This document shows positions 1-8,294 of a stretch of 64,000 nucleotides of DNA, piece after piece. Every line of letters starts with the position of its first letter. The first letter of the stretch is position 1. A program made the translations under genes and the position numbers. The notes under the pieces were generated by a model that saw only the letters and a list, made by a program, of their open reading frames with translations, did no database searches and was not told the origin of the DNA. Source of the stretch: Roseburia porci (GTDB lineage: Bacteria > Bacillota > Clostridia > Lachnospirales > Lachnospiraceae); the NCBI RefSeq assembly GCF_009695765.1, contig NZ_VUNI01000002.1, positions 62,001 to 126,000 on the forward strand. The letters run 5' to 3'.

Positions 1-96
1 TAATACAGGAAAAGGTTGACTTTTTGAAAATCGAGTGATAACGTAATCATAGCTGATAGCCAGTTATTATAATTGGTAATAACAGAATACACTTTT

Positions 97-390
97 ATAA
101 CACGTTGAAAAAGAGAGTACGTCTGCAGGAATTTTACAGAGAATTTCCCACCGGAAGGATGTTGAGAGGGAAAGAAGGAATGTGGATGGAAGATGGCTTT
201 GGAGTGGCAGAACTGAACTGACAGGCCGCATGTGGCAGGAGGCAGATAAGTTCTGACGGGACCGCCTGTTATAGCGGAAGATGTTGGTTGACATCTGCAG
301 AGGCTGATTTCGTGAGGAGCCAGCGAATTGAAGTGGTAACACGGGAAGTAAGATCTCGTCTTCATGTATATGGGGACGGGATTTTTTTTA
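97..390 (+). promoter_or_regulatory. T-box leader (Met specifier) of metG
   Basis: This is a tRNA-sensing transcription attenuator. The stem I signature (AGAGA, then a GGATGTTGAG-like apical part) lies at about 140-180. A candidate specifier ATG at 193-195 is followed by the usual TTTGGAG context. The T-box core GAAGTGGTAACACGGG lies at 330-345. An ATCTCGTC/GACGGGAT hairpin with a T-run follows at about 353-390 and would be the terminator. ATG is the methionine codon, which matches the downstream methionyl-tRNA synthetase. The inferred model is that uncharged tRNA-Met pairs with the specifier and the T-box bulge, so the terminator does not form and metG is read. The exact 5' end is uncertain. 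Confidence 0.8.
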
Positions 391-540
391 TTTGATAGGA
401 AATTCCTATCAAATAAAAATGCTCCGCAAGGATGCGCACTCGCACAAAAGGAATGTGCTGCTTCGCAGCTGTGCTCAGCGCGCAAAGCGGTCAAGCCCCT
501 CAAGATTGAGGGAATGGAAGCTGAAGTGGGCTTGCCCACT
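391..540 (+). repeat. Cluster of small inverted repeats between T-box terminator and metG
   Basis: The stretch opens with an 11-bp perfect inverted repeat with a 1-nt centre at 391-413 (TTTGATAGGAA and its complement). Further stems follow: GCTGC/GCAGC at 457-469, CCCTCAA/TTGAGGG at 497-512 and AGTGGGC/GCCCACT at 525-540. No gene is convincing here. The layout suggests an inserted interspersed palindromic element or a structured metG leader lying after the attenuator. Confidence 0.5.
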
Positions 541-566
541 TTGTTATTTGAGAAAGGATGAGCAAA

Positions 567-2564
567 ATGAGCAAAAAAGGTAAGTTTTATATGACAACTG
601 CGATTGCCTATACATCAGGTAAACCGCATATTGGAAACACATACGAGATCATTCTTGCGGATGCGATCGCAAGATACAGACGTGCGGAGGGATATGACGT
701 ATATTTCCAGACTGGAACAGATGAGCATGGACAGAAGATCCAGGAAAAGGCTGAAGCAGCAGGAATCACTCCAAAGGAATTCGTAGATCAGGTATCCGGA
801 GAGGTAAAACGCATCTGGGATCTTGTCAATGCGTCTTATGACAACTTTATCCGTACAACCGATGAAGATCATGAAAAATGCGTAAAGAAGATCTTTAAGA
901 AACTGTATGATCAGGGGGATATATACAAAAGTTCTTATGAAGGCTTATACTGTACACCTTGTGAGTCCTTCTGGACAGAGTCACAGCTCGTCGACGGAAA
1001 ATGCCCGGACTGCGGACGTGAGGTAAAACCTGCAAAAGAGGAAGCATATTTCTTCAAAATGAGCAAATATGCAGACCGTCTGATCGACTATATCAATACA
1101 CATCCGGACTTTATCCAGCCGGTATCCAGAAAGAACGAGATGATGAACAACTTCCTGCTTCCTGGCCTGCAGGATCTGTGCGTATCCAGAACTTCTTTCA
1201 GCTGGGGAATTCCAGTAGATTTTGATCCAAAACATGTCGTATATGTATGGCTGGATGCACTGACCAACTATATTACGAAGATTGGTTATGATCCTGACGG
1301 ATCTTCTGATCTTTTCAAGAAAAACTGGCCTGCAGATCTGCATCTGATCGGAAAAGACATTGTCCGTTTCCATACGATTTACTGGCCGATCTTCTTAATG
1401 GCACTGGATCTTCCGCTTCCAAAGCAGGTATTTGGTCATCCATGGCTGCTTCAGGGCGGTGAGAAAATGAGTAAATCCAAAGGAAACGTTATTTACGCAG
1501 ATGATCTTGTAGATCTTTTCGGAGTAGATGCAACACGTTATTTCGTACTGCATGAGATGCCATTCGAAAACGATGGTGTGATCACATGGGATCTTGTAAT
1601 CGAGCGTTACAATTCTGACCTTGCGAATATCCTTGGAAACCTGGTAAACAGAACTGTATCCATGAGCAACAAATATTTTGATGGTGTAGTAAAGAGCACA
1701 GGAGTAACCGAGGATGTGGACGCAGACTTAAAGGCTGTTGTGACCGGAACAAAAGCACGTACTGCTGAGAAAATGGAGAAACTCCGTGTGGCAGATGCCA
1801 TCACAGAAGTGTTTGCACTTTTCCGCCGCTGCAACAAATACATCGATGAGACAACACCATGGGTACTTGCAAAGGATGAGGCAAAGAAAGACCGCTTAAG
1901 TGAGGTACTTTATAACCTCGTTGAGTCCATTACGATCGGAGCAAGCCTTCTGCACAGCTTCCTTCCAGAGACCGCAGAGAAGATCGTGGCACAGTTAAAT
2001 ACGACACTTCGCGATTACGATGATCTGGATCAGTTCGGTCTTTACGAGAACGGAAACAAAGTGACAGAGACTCCTGCAATCTTATTTGCACGTCTGGATG
2101 CAAAAGAGGTTATGCCTAAGATCGAAGAAATCAAGGCTGCCCAGAAAGCAGAGTATGAAGCGGAACAGAAAAAGCTTGCCGGTGAGAACGCCGATTCCAG
2201 TGATGGAGATGAGACGGTGATCGACATCGAAGCCAAGGATGAGATCACATTTGATGATTTTACAAAAATGCAGTTCCAGGTAGGCGAGATCATTGCCTGT
2301 GAGGCAGTAGAAAAATCCAAAAAACTGCTTTGCTCCCAGGTTAAGATCGGAAGCCAGGTAAAACAGATCGTATCCGGAATCCGCAAATACTATTCACCGG
2401 AAGAAATGGTTGGTAAAAAGGTTATGGTTCTTGTAAACTTAAAACCTGCAAAATTAGCCGGTGTACTCTCAGAAGGAATGCTGCTTTGCGCAGAAGACGA
2501 AAATGGAGAACTTGCACTGATGACTCCGGAAAAATCTATGCCAAGTGGAGCAGAAATCTGTTAA
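567..2564 (+). CDS. metG: Methionyl-tRNA synthetase
   Basis: Charges tRNA-Met with methionine in the cytoplasm for initiation and elongation. About 665 aa. The class I HIGH-type motif PHIGN is near residue 20, zinc-binding cysteines (CTPCESF and CPDCG) near 130-150, and KMSKS in GGEKMSKSKGN near 300. The anticodon-binding helical region follows, and from about residue 560 there is a C-terminal Trbp111/EMAP-type OB domain that aids tRNA binding and dimerisation; this two-part form is common in Firmicutes. The ATG at 567 is preferred over the in-frame ATG at 558 because the AGAAAGG ribosome binding site at 551-557 touches the earlier ATG but is 9 nt from the later one. Expression is probably set by the T-box upstream. 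Confidence 0.97.
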   Translation: MSKKGKFYMTTAIAYTSGKPHIGNTYEIILADAIARYRRAEGYDVYFQTGTDEHGQKIQEKAEAAGITPKEFVDQVSGEVKRIWDLVNASYDNFIRTTDEDHEKCVKKIFKKLYDQGDIYKSSYEGLYCTPCESFWTESQLVDGKCPDCGREVKPAKEEAYFFKMSKYADRLIDYINTHPDFIQPVSRKNEMMNNFLLPGLQDLCVSRTSFSWGIPVDFDPKHVVYVWLDALTNYITKIGYDPDGSSDLFKKNWPADLHLIGKDIVRFHTIYWPIFLMALDLPLPKQVFGHPWLLQGGEKMSKSKGNVIYADDLVDLFGVDATRYFVLHEMPFENDGVITWDLVIERYNSDLANILGNLVNRTVSMSNKYFDGVVKSTGVTEDVDADLKAVVTGTKARTAEKMEKLRVADAITEVFALFRRCNKYIDETTPWVLAKDEAKKDRLSEVLYNLVESITIGASLLHSFLPETAEKIVAQLNTTLRDYDDLDQFGLYENGNKVTETPAILFARLDAKEVMPKIEEIKAAQKAEYEAEQKKLAGENADSSDGDETVIDIEAKDEITFDDFTKMQFQVGEIIACEAVEKSKKLLCSQVKIGSQVKQIVSGIRKYYSPEEMVGKKVMVLVNLKPAKLAGVLSEGMLLCAEDENGELALMTPEKSMPSGAEIC

Positions 2565-2603
2565 AATACAAATAGAAGAAAATGCAAAAGAGAGGTATCA
2601 GCT

Positions 2604-3146
2604 ATGGAGTATCTGGATATCGTAGATGAAAAGGGCAACCCAACCGGCAAAACAGTAGAAAGAACACAGGCGCACCGTGAAGGATGCCGCCATCGTACTT
2701 CCCATGTGTGGATTGTAAGAAGAAAAAATGGAAGAATCCAGATCCTTTTGCAGAAACGATGTGAGCAGAAGGATTCCTTCCCGGGATGCTATGATATTTC
2801 AAGTGCGGGACATATTCCTGCCGGTGTCGATTATGTGCCATCGGCAATCCGTGAACTGAAGGAGGAACTCGGACTGGATGTTTCTCCTTCTGAGCTGATC
2901 GACTGTGGTTTACACGATTTATCCGCAAATGCAACATTTCATGGAGCAAAATTTGTGGATAACCAGGTAAGCCGGGTATTTCTTTTGTGGAAAGACGTAG
3001 AAGTGGAGGATCTTCATATTCAGAAGGAAGAACTCGAAAGTGTCATGTGGCTTGATTTTGAAGAGTGTATGGAAGATGTGCGCACAAACAAGATCAAGCA
3101 CTGCATTGATATTGAAGAACTTGAACTGATTAAGGAGCATTTTTGA
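2604..3146 (+). CDS. Nudix hydrolase (IPP isomerase-like subgroup)
   Basis: 180 aa. Hydrolyses a nucleoside diphosphate linked to another moiety, or a related pyrophosphate; the substrate cannot be read from sequence. The Nudix box is seen near residues 74-96: the REL-KEE-LGL part (RELKEELGL) is intact, but the first glutamate of the G-x5-E-x7-REUxEE signature is a valine (GHIPAGV). The opening (MEYLDIVDEKGNPTGKTVER) resembles the YfcD/IPP-isomerase-like Nudix group. The gene overlaps tatD by 1 nt (TGATG), so the two are translationally linked. Missing the first box glutamate does not by itself mean loss of activity, as the metal-binding EE pair is present. Confidence 0.88.
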   Translation: MEYLDIVDEKGNPTGKTVERTQAHREGCRHRTSHVWIVRRKNGRIQILLQKRCEQKDSFPGCYDISSAGHIPAGVDYVPSAIRELKEELGLDVSPSELIDCGLHDLSANATFHGAKFVDNQVSRVFLLWKDVEVEDLHIQKEELESVMWLDFEECMEDVRTNKIKHCIDIEELELIKEHF

Positions 3147-3922
3147 TGATTTTTGAGACTCATGCACATTATGATGATGAGAAATTTGATGGGGACAGAG
3201 AAGAACTGATCGCAAAGCTTCCGGAAGCCGGAATCGGTCACGTAATCAATGTCGGAGCTTCCATCGAGAGCACAAAAACGACGCTCGAACTTGTGAAAAA
3301 GCATGATTTTATGTATGCAGCGGTCGGTGTGCATCCAAGTGATGTGGATGGGCTGAATGAAGAGACTTTTGCATGGCTTGCGGAACAGACCCGTTTCGAT
3401 AAAACGGTGGCAGTCGGTGAGATCGGTCTGGATTACTACTGGGATAAAGAGCCTGAGGTTCAGAAGAATCAGAGGATCTGGTTTCAAAAACAGATGGAAC
3501 TTGCCCGTGAGGCAGATCTTCCGGTCATTATCCATTCCAGAGATGCAGCCGAGGATACAATGCGCATTATGAAAGAGATCCATGCGGAGGAGATTCCTGG
3601 CGTGATCCACTGTTATTCGTATTCGCCGGAAATGGCAAAGGAATTCGTGAAAATGGGTTACTATATCGGTGTAGGCGGAGTCGTCACCTTTAAAAATGCC
3701 AAAAAACTTGTTCAGACCGTACAGGAAATTCCGATCGAGCGGATACTTCTCGAGACCGACTGTCCGTATATGGCACCGGAGCCACACCGCGGCACAAGAA
3801 ACAGTTCGTTAAATCTCCCTTATGTTGCCGCAAAAATAGCAGAACTCAAGGGAATTTCTGCGGAAGAAGTCTGCAGCATCACGGAGCAGAACGCATACCG
3901 CCTTTTTTCGAAGGTTCGGTGA
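3146..3922 (+). CDS. tatD: TatD family metal-dependent hydrolase (DNase)
   Basis: 258 aa TIM-barrel amidohydrolase; members of the family act as 3'-5' exonucleases or endonucleases on DNA and often sit beside metG and rsmA in Firmicutes, as here. Metal-ligand motifs are all visible: ETHAHYDD at the N-terminus (HxH), GEIGLDYYW (Glu), VIIHSRDA, GVIHCYSYS, and LLETDCPYMAPEPHRG near the end. The ATG at 3146 overlaps the stop of the Nudix gene and has GGAG 9 nt upstream; a TTG just before it is less likely to be the start. Confidence 0.93.
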   Translation: MIFETHAHYDDEKFDGDREELIAKLPEAGIGHVINVGASIESTKTTLELVKKHDFMYAAVGVHPSDVDGLNEETFAWLAEQTRFDKTVAVGEIGLDYYWDKEPEVQKNQRIWFQKQMELAREADLPVIIHSRDAAEDTMRIMKEIHAEEIPGVIHCYSYSPEMAKEFVKMGYYIGVGGVVTFKNAKKLVQTVQEIPIERILLETDCPYMAPEPHRGTRNSSLNLPYVAAKIAELKGISAEEVCSITEQNAYRLFSKVR

Positions 3923-3945
3923 TATTTTAAAAGGAGAACATAAAT

Positions 3946-4341
3946 ATGGAACAATTTAAGGATCGTGAGGCATTTGATGCATACTGGAATGAGAATTATG
4001 TGCCTCTCAGCTATAAAGATGTGCAGGAAGAGTTTGAAAATTATGTAAAAGAAGCAGAAAAGCACATTTTCCTTTCAGACTATGAAGAGGGTGGAAGCAT
4101 CGCAAAAGCAGATTTCATGAATAATCTTTCGCAGACTGCACAGTTTACATTTCAGGATACACTGACCGAGGCTTTTTACGAGAAGAATCCAGAACTTTAT
4201 GAAACGGCTTTTGCAATTTATGAGGAAGCACAGATGGCTGGCGAGAAAGATAACAATGTCGCTCAGACCTTTCATGAGGAATACCAGCGTTTGTATCAGG
4301 AATTTTTGAATGAAATGTTTGATACATTTTTCGGCGAATAG
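3946..4341 (+). CDS. Small acidic protein of unknown function
   Basis: 131 aa, rich in Glu, Asp, Phe and Tyr and predicted to be mostly helical; no signal peptide, membrane segment or cysteine pattern is visible. It has a good ribosome binding site (AAGGAG, 9-10 nt before ATG). It lies between tatD and rsmA with 15-23 nt gaps, so it is very likely co-transcribed with them. I do not recognise the family and offer no function. Confidence 0.8.
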   Translation: MEQFKDREAFDAYWNENYVPLSYKDVQEEFENYVKEAEKHIFLSDYEEGGSIAKADFMNNLSQTAQFTFQDTLTEAFYEKNPELYETAFAIYEEAQMAGEKDNNVAQTFHEEYQRLYQEFLNEMFDTFFGE

Positions 4342-4356
4342 TCAGGGAGGATACAG

Positions 4357-5223
4357 ATGGCAACACTTGGAAATCCGAAAAATACCATAGAGGTATTACA
4401 GAAATACAAATTTAATTTTCAGAAGAAATTCGGACAGAACTTCCTGATCGACACCAGAATCTTAGAGGAGATTATTGATGCAGCGCAGATCACCAAGGAT
4501 GATTTTGTGCTGGAGATCGGACCTGGAATCGGAACGATGACACAGTATCTGTGTGAGGCAGCCAGAGAAGTGGTTGCGGTTGAGATTGATACGAATCTGA
4601 TTCCGATTCTTCAGGATACCTTAAAAGAATACGATAATGTAGAAGTGCTGAATCAGGATATTTTAAAGGTGGATATCAACAAACTTGCGCATGAGAAGAA
4701 TGAAGATCGTCCGATCAAAGTTGTGGCAAACCTTCCATATTATATTACGACACCGATCATTATGGGACTTTTTGAAAGCCATGTTCCGATCGACAGCATT
4801 ACGATTATGGTACAGAAAGAAGTTGCAGACCGTATGCAGGTAGGACCTGGAACCAAAGATTACGGTGCATTGTCGCTGGCTGTACAGTATTATGCAAAGC
4901 CTGAGATCGTGGTCAATGTACCGCCGAGCTGTTTTATGCCACAGCCAAAGGTAGGAAGCGCAGTGATACGGCTGACCCGTCATGCCAAACCTCCGGTGGA
5001 TGTGGAGGATGAGAAGCTGATGTTCCAGGTGATCCGTGGCTCGTTCAACCAGAGACGGAAAACACTTGCCAACGGACTCAACAATTATGGCGGAATTCCG
5101 CTTTCCAAAGAGCTGATCCAGGAAAGCATTGAGGAGCTTGGTGTTCCGGTTAATATCCGCGGAGAAGCGCTGACACTCGAGCAGTTTGCCAGACTCAGTA
5201 ACATTATTAAGAAAAAATTGTAA
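4357..5223 (+). CDS. rsmA: 16S rRNA (adenine-1518/1519) dimethyltransferase RsmA/KsgA
   Basis: 288 aa. Uses S-adenosylmethionine to dimethylate two adjacent adenines in the 3' hairpin of 16S rRNA, a late small-subunit maturation step; its loss typically gives kasugamycin resistance. The family start KFGQNFLID, the SAM motif VLEIGPGIGTMT near residue 50, and the catalytic NLPYY motif near residue 125 are all present. Length is normal for the family. The ribosome binding site GGGAGGA precedes the ATG. It closes the metG-tatD-rsmA cluster, an arrangement common in Firmicutes. Confidence 0.97.
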   Translation: MATLGNPKNTIEVLQKYKFNFQKKFGQNFLIDTRILEEIIDAAQITKDDFVLEIGPGIGTMTQYLCEAAREVVAVEIDTNLIPILQDTLKEYDNVEVLNQDILKVDINKLAHEKNEDRPIKVVANLPYYITTPIIMGLFESHVPIDSITIMVQKEVADRMQVGPGTKDYGALSLAVQYYAKPEIVVNVPPSCFMPQPKVGSAVIRLTRHAKPPVDVEDEKLMFQVIRGSFNQRRKTLANGLNNYGGIPLSKELIQESIEELGVPVNIRGEALTLEQFARLSNIIKKKL

Positions 5224-5322
5224 AAACTCATTCGCTAAGAATCAGAAAACAATCTGTATAAAAAAACGAGAGGCGGAAACACTGTAGTTAGAACATAAAT
5301 TTTGACTATGGAGGAGACGCCG

Positions 5323-6024
5323 ATGAGAAAAAGACAATATATAGCAGCTGTCGCCTGTCTTGTTGCAGGCGCAATTGGTTTTGTGGGAGTATATTCTACA
5401 GAGAAAGCACAGGAGCGAAGGGCACAGGAAGAACAGACCAGACAGGAACAGATGGCCCAGGAGCAGGACACCGAGGAGTCTTATGAGGCATCCAATATTT
5501 TGGAACCGGAGCCAAAAACGGAGGAAAAAGAACCGGAGCAGGTGTCGGTCGAGCCACAGACCCCTCAGGAGCCAGAGGCGGAGCCGACGGTTTCGCAGGA
5601 GACATTGCATTTTGCGGCAGAGGATGGTCTGACATGGCCGCTTGATGGGGATGTTCTTCTGAATTATAGCATGGATTCGACGATTTTTTTCCCGACGCTG
5701 CAGCAGTATCAGTATAATCCTGCCATTGTCATTCATGGAGATGTCAATGACAAGGTGTATATTGCGGCAAAAGGAAAAATCACGGATATTTCCACCAACG
5801 AGGTTACCGGGCTTACGGTGACAGAGGATCTTGGAGATGGTTTTTCCGCCGTGTACGGACAGTTGAAAGAATTAAATTTTGACGTTGGTGATATGGTAGA
5901 AGCAGGACAGGTCATCGGATATGTCAGTGAACCTACCAAATATTATTCTGTGGAAGGCAGCAATGTTTATTTTGAACTTCTAAAGGATGGTCAGCCGACG
6001 GACCCCTTTGAATATCTTGAATAA
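5323..6024 (+). CDS. Membrane-anchored LytM/M23-like protein, probably non-catalytic
   Basis: 233 aa. The N-terminal segment RKRQYIAAVACLVAGAIGFVGVYS is a membrane anchor or signal. A Glu/Gln/Pro-rich linker runs to about residue 100, followed by a LytM-like beta domain. The layout resembles SpoIIQ-type cell-envelope proteins. The first motif (VIHGDVND) is present, but the usual YxHL is YGQL and the final HLHFE is NVYFE, so several zinc ligands of an active M23 endopeptidase are missing. A structural or regulatory role in the wall is more likely than cleavage. The start is set by GGAGGAG at 5310-5316, 6 nt before the ATG. Confidence 0.82.
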   Translation: MRKRQYIAAVACLVAGAIGFVGVYSTEKAQERRAQEEQTRQEQMAQEQDTEESYEASNILEPEPKTEEKEPEQVSVEPQTPQEPEAEPTVSQETLHFAAEDGLTWPLDGDVLLNYSMDSTIFFPTLQQYQYNPAIVIHGDVNDKVYIAAKGKITDISTNEVTGLTVTEDLGDGFSAVYGQLKELNFDVGDMVEAGQVIGYVSEPTKYYSVEGSNVYFELLKDGQPTDPFEYLE

Positions 6025-6038
6025 AGGAGGAAATCCGA

Positions 6039-7673
6039 ATGGATTTTAGTGAATATAGTGATGGAATTCGAAAATGGACAAATGAAGTATTGGAAAGTCG
6101 CGGAGTAGATGCGGAACAGACACTGAAATCCTGTAACGAGATTATTTCCTACGGAGTACAGACAAAGGACAGTAAATTATTAGGTTTCGCCTACTTTTAT
6201 GCGGGCGAAACCTATTACTGTTTAAATGATAATGAGAATTTTTTTCAATGCATCACACAGGCGGTATCTTATCTGGACACCGTGCAGGAGTGGGAGCTTT
6301 TAACCAAATCGTATAACTTCCTTGGAATTGTGGCATGCAACCGTGGAAACACCCTGATCTCCCTGGATTATTACATGAATGCCATCCATTACTGCAAAAA
6401 ATATCATCTGCAAAAAGAAGAGAGTATCATCAACGTCAACATTGGTTCGCTGGATCTGATGTGTGGACGATATGCCGAGGCTCAGTGTTATCTGGAGAGA
6501 GCGTTGCATTATGTGGAAAAACAGCCAAAGGATGAGTGGTATCATACATTTATGCTGTGTATATACAGCAATCTGATCAAATCTCTTACATTTCAGAAGA
6601 AACTGGATGCAGTTCCAAAGATAATGGAATATATATACCGCGACCACTGGCAATACGCGGAAGATTTAGACAAGCTTTCCGTATGGTGTGCGGAGGCTAT
6701 TTACTATCATATAAAAAACGATGTGGAAAACCGGAATAAGTGCATTGCATCGATTCAGGAGAAAACATCCAACCATCTTACGGTAATGGATATTTTTGAT
6801 GATTATTACGATTACTGTGAGATGCTTCTTGAGACGGATAAGGACGAAGCATTCTGGCATATACTTGACACTTTTGAGCCGCTGATCAAGAATTCGAACC
6901 TGAGTAACCTGCAGCTTAAGATCATTTCGCTGAAGGTAAGATATTACCGGATACATAAACAGAATGCAGAATATCTGCAGGCAGCAGGATTGTACTTTGA
7001 ACTGTCACAGCTTCAGGAAAAAGAAGTCCAGAAGATGATGAATTCCGTATTTCAGATGCGTAAGAACCTGGAAATGGCAAACCAGAGAAGACAGGAGATG
7101 GAACTTCAGAATAAACGTCTGCTGGAAAAATCCCAGAAAGATCCGCTTACCGGTCTCTCCAACCGCTACCGGTTCAATGATTATTCCGAGGAAGCATTCC
7201 AGAAAGCCTGCATGAATCATACAAGCCTGACATTTGAGATTCTTGATATTGATTTCTTCAAAGAATATAATGACAATTACGGACATCAGAAAGGCGATGA
7301 ATGTCTGATCAAGGTCTCGCAGGCAATCCGCAAACTTGCAGAGCGTCATGGTGCATTCTGCTCCAGATATGGTGGCGATGAGTTTGTGCTGATCTACGAG
7401 AATCTTACAAGAGAAGAAGCAGAAGAATGTGCAGCTGAGTTAAAAAGAGATATTATGAGCCTGAATCTGGAACATAAATATTCGAAGGCAGAACCATTTG
7501 TTACAATCTCCCAGGGATTGTGCTGGGATATCCCGACTTCGGTAAGCCGTATCTGGGATTACATACACAGCGCCGACATGATGCTTTATCAGGTAAAGGA
7601 GCAGCGCCGTAACTATTACCGGATCGGTGGACTGGATGCTGTATACAAGAAAAAAGATGGAACCAACAGCTGA
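6039..7673 (+). CDS. TPR-repeat GGDEF protein (predicted diguanylate cyclase)
   Basis: 544 aa, cytoplasmic (no membrane segment seen). The first 340 residues form helical tetratricopeptide-like repeats, then a short coiled coil (about 340-365) leads to a GGDEF domain (about 370-540) with the active-site motif RYGGDEF near residue 443. The motif is complete, so synthesis of cyclic di-GMP from two GTP is expected. The RxxD inhibitory site normally found just before GGDEF is absent (the expected Asp is Ala). The TPR part probably senses a protein or peptide partner. It follows the LytM-like gene by 14 nt and may be in one operon with it. C-di-GMP often controls motility, which fits the flagellar genes elsewhere in the window. 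Confidence 0.92.
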   Translation: MDFSEYSDGIRKWTNEVLESRGVDAEQTLKSCNEIISYGVQTKDSKLLGFAYFYAGETYYCLNDNENFFQCITQAVSYLDTVQEWELLTKSYNFLGIVACNRGNTLISLDYYMNAIHYCKKYHLQKEESIINVNIGSLDLMCGRYAEAQCYLERALHYVEKQPKDEWYHTFMLCIYSNLIKSLTFQKKLDAVPKIMEYIYRDHWQYAEDLDKLSVWCAEAIYYHIKNDVENRNKCIASIQEKTSNHLTVMDIFDDYYDYCEMLLETDKDEAFWHILDTFEPLIKNSNLSNLQLKIISLKVRYYRIHKQNAEYLQAAGLYFELSQLQEKEVQKMMNSVFQMRKNLEMANQRRQEMELQNKRLLEKSQKDPLTGLSNRYRFNDYSEEAFQKACMNHTSLTFEILDIDFFKEYNDNYGHQKGDECLIKVSQAIRKLAERHGAFCSRYGGDEFVLIYENLTREEAEECAAELKRDIMSLNLEHKYSKAEPFVTISQGLCWDIPTSVSRIWDYIHSADMMLYQVKEQRRNYYRIGGLDAVYKKKDGTNS

Positions 7674-7797
7674 TCCGTGCATAATATAGAATGTGTAACA
7701 TCAAATATCCGCAATCGTTTCCTTTTTACAGTTTTACAGCCGAATGGGATGTTACCAGAAGACTGGGATGCGCCAGAAGGCGTTTATGGGAAAGTAC

Positions 7798-7853
7798 GTA
7801 TCATATAACGATTGCTTTATGATACCTGCAGGGGAGGTTTGCAGGCCCTGCAG
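7798..7853. repeat. Two adjacent perfect inverted repeats before the GIY-YIG gene
   Basis: GTATCATA (7798-7805) is repeated inverted at 7818-7825, and immediately after it CTGCAGGG (7826-7833) is inverted as CCCTGCAG at 7846-7853. They lie in the 208-bp gap between the GGDEF gene and the GIY-YIG gene, which otherwise shows only a weak ribosome binding site. They may be operator sites or leader hairpins. Confidence 0.5.
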
Positions 7854-7881
7854 TACATAACAAAGAGACGGCTGAGAGATT

Positions 7882-8199
7882 ATGAAAAAAGAAAACACAC
7901 AGGAACAGAAAAACGAAGAAAATTACACATATATGGTGAGATGCAGCGATGGAAGCTTTTATATCGGATGGACGAATCATCTGGAAAAGCGGATCAAAGC
8001 CCACAACAGTGGCAACGGTGCCAAGTATACGAAATCGCGGCGTCCGGTCGAGCTTGTCTATTATGAGACTTTCCGGACGAAACAGGAGGCTATGAGCAGA
8101 GAGTATCATCTCAAGCAGCTGACACACGGGCAGAAGCAGGAACTTCTTGACAAAACGCCGAATAACTGTTATGCTAACCAACGCTGTTTAAGTAAATAA
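7882..8199 (+). CDS. GIY-YIG domain protein (UPF0213 family)
   Basis: 105 aa single-domain GIY-YIG fold. The sequence shows YMVRCSDGSFYIGWT, KRIKAHNSGNGAKYT and the RPVELVYYE segment typical of the stand-alone YhbQ/UPF0213 group. Members have been linked to DNA nicking and genome upkeep, but the physiological role is not settled. The N-terminus is a short charged tail. It is followed by a terminator, so it is the last gene of its transcript. Two inverted repeats lie upstream. Confidence 0.9.
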   Translation: MKKENTQEQKNEENYTYMVRCSDGSFYIGWTNHLEKRIKAHNSGNGAKYTKSRRPVELVYYETFRTKQEAMSREYHLKQLTHGQKQELLDKTPNNCYANQRCLSK

Positions 8200-8221
8200 A
8201 CACGTATCAATTCAGTAACCA

Positions 8222-8249
8222 GGGACACTGACGCAGTGTCTCTTTTTTT
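8222..8249 (+). terminator. Rho-independent terminator
   Basis: GACACTG and CAGTGTC pair around a 3-nt loop, followed by TCTTTTTTT. It lies after the GIY-YIG gene and before the helicase gene. Confidence 0.85.
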
Positions 8250-8294
8250 GGGAAGGAATACAGACTTTCCCGACCTCGTTTTGAAAGGAAATAT

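Noticed and set aside
3020-3787. Long open frame (about 255 codons) on the minus strand opposite the Nudix/tatD genes
   Set aside because: Fully antisense to two well-supported genes, cysteine/histidine/phenylalanine-rich and unlike any protein family; a shadow of codon bias.
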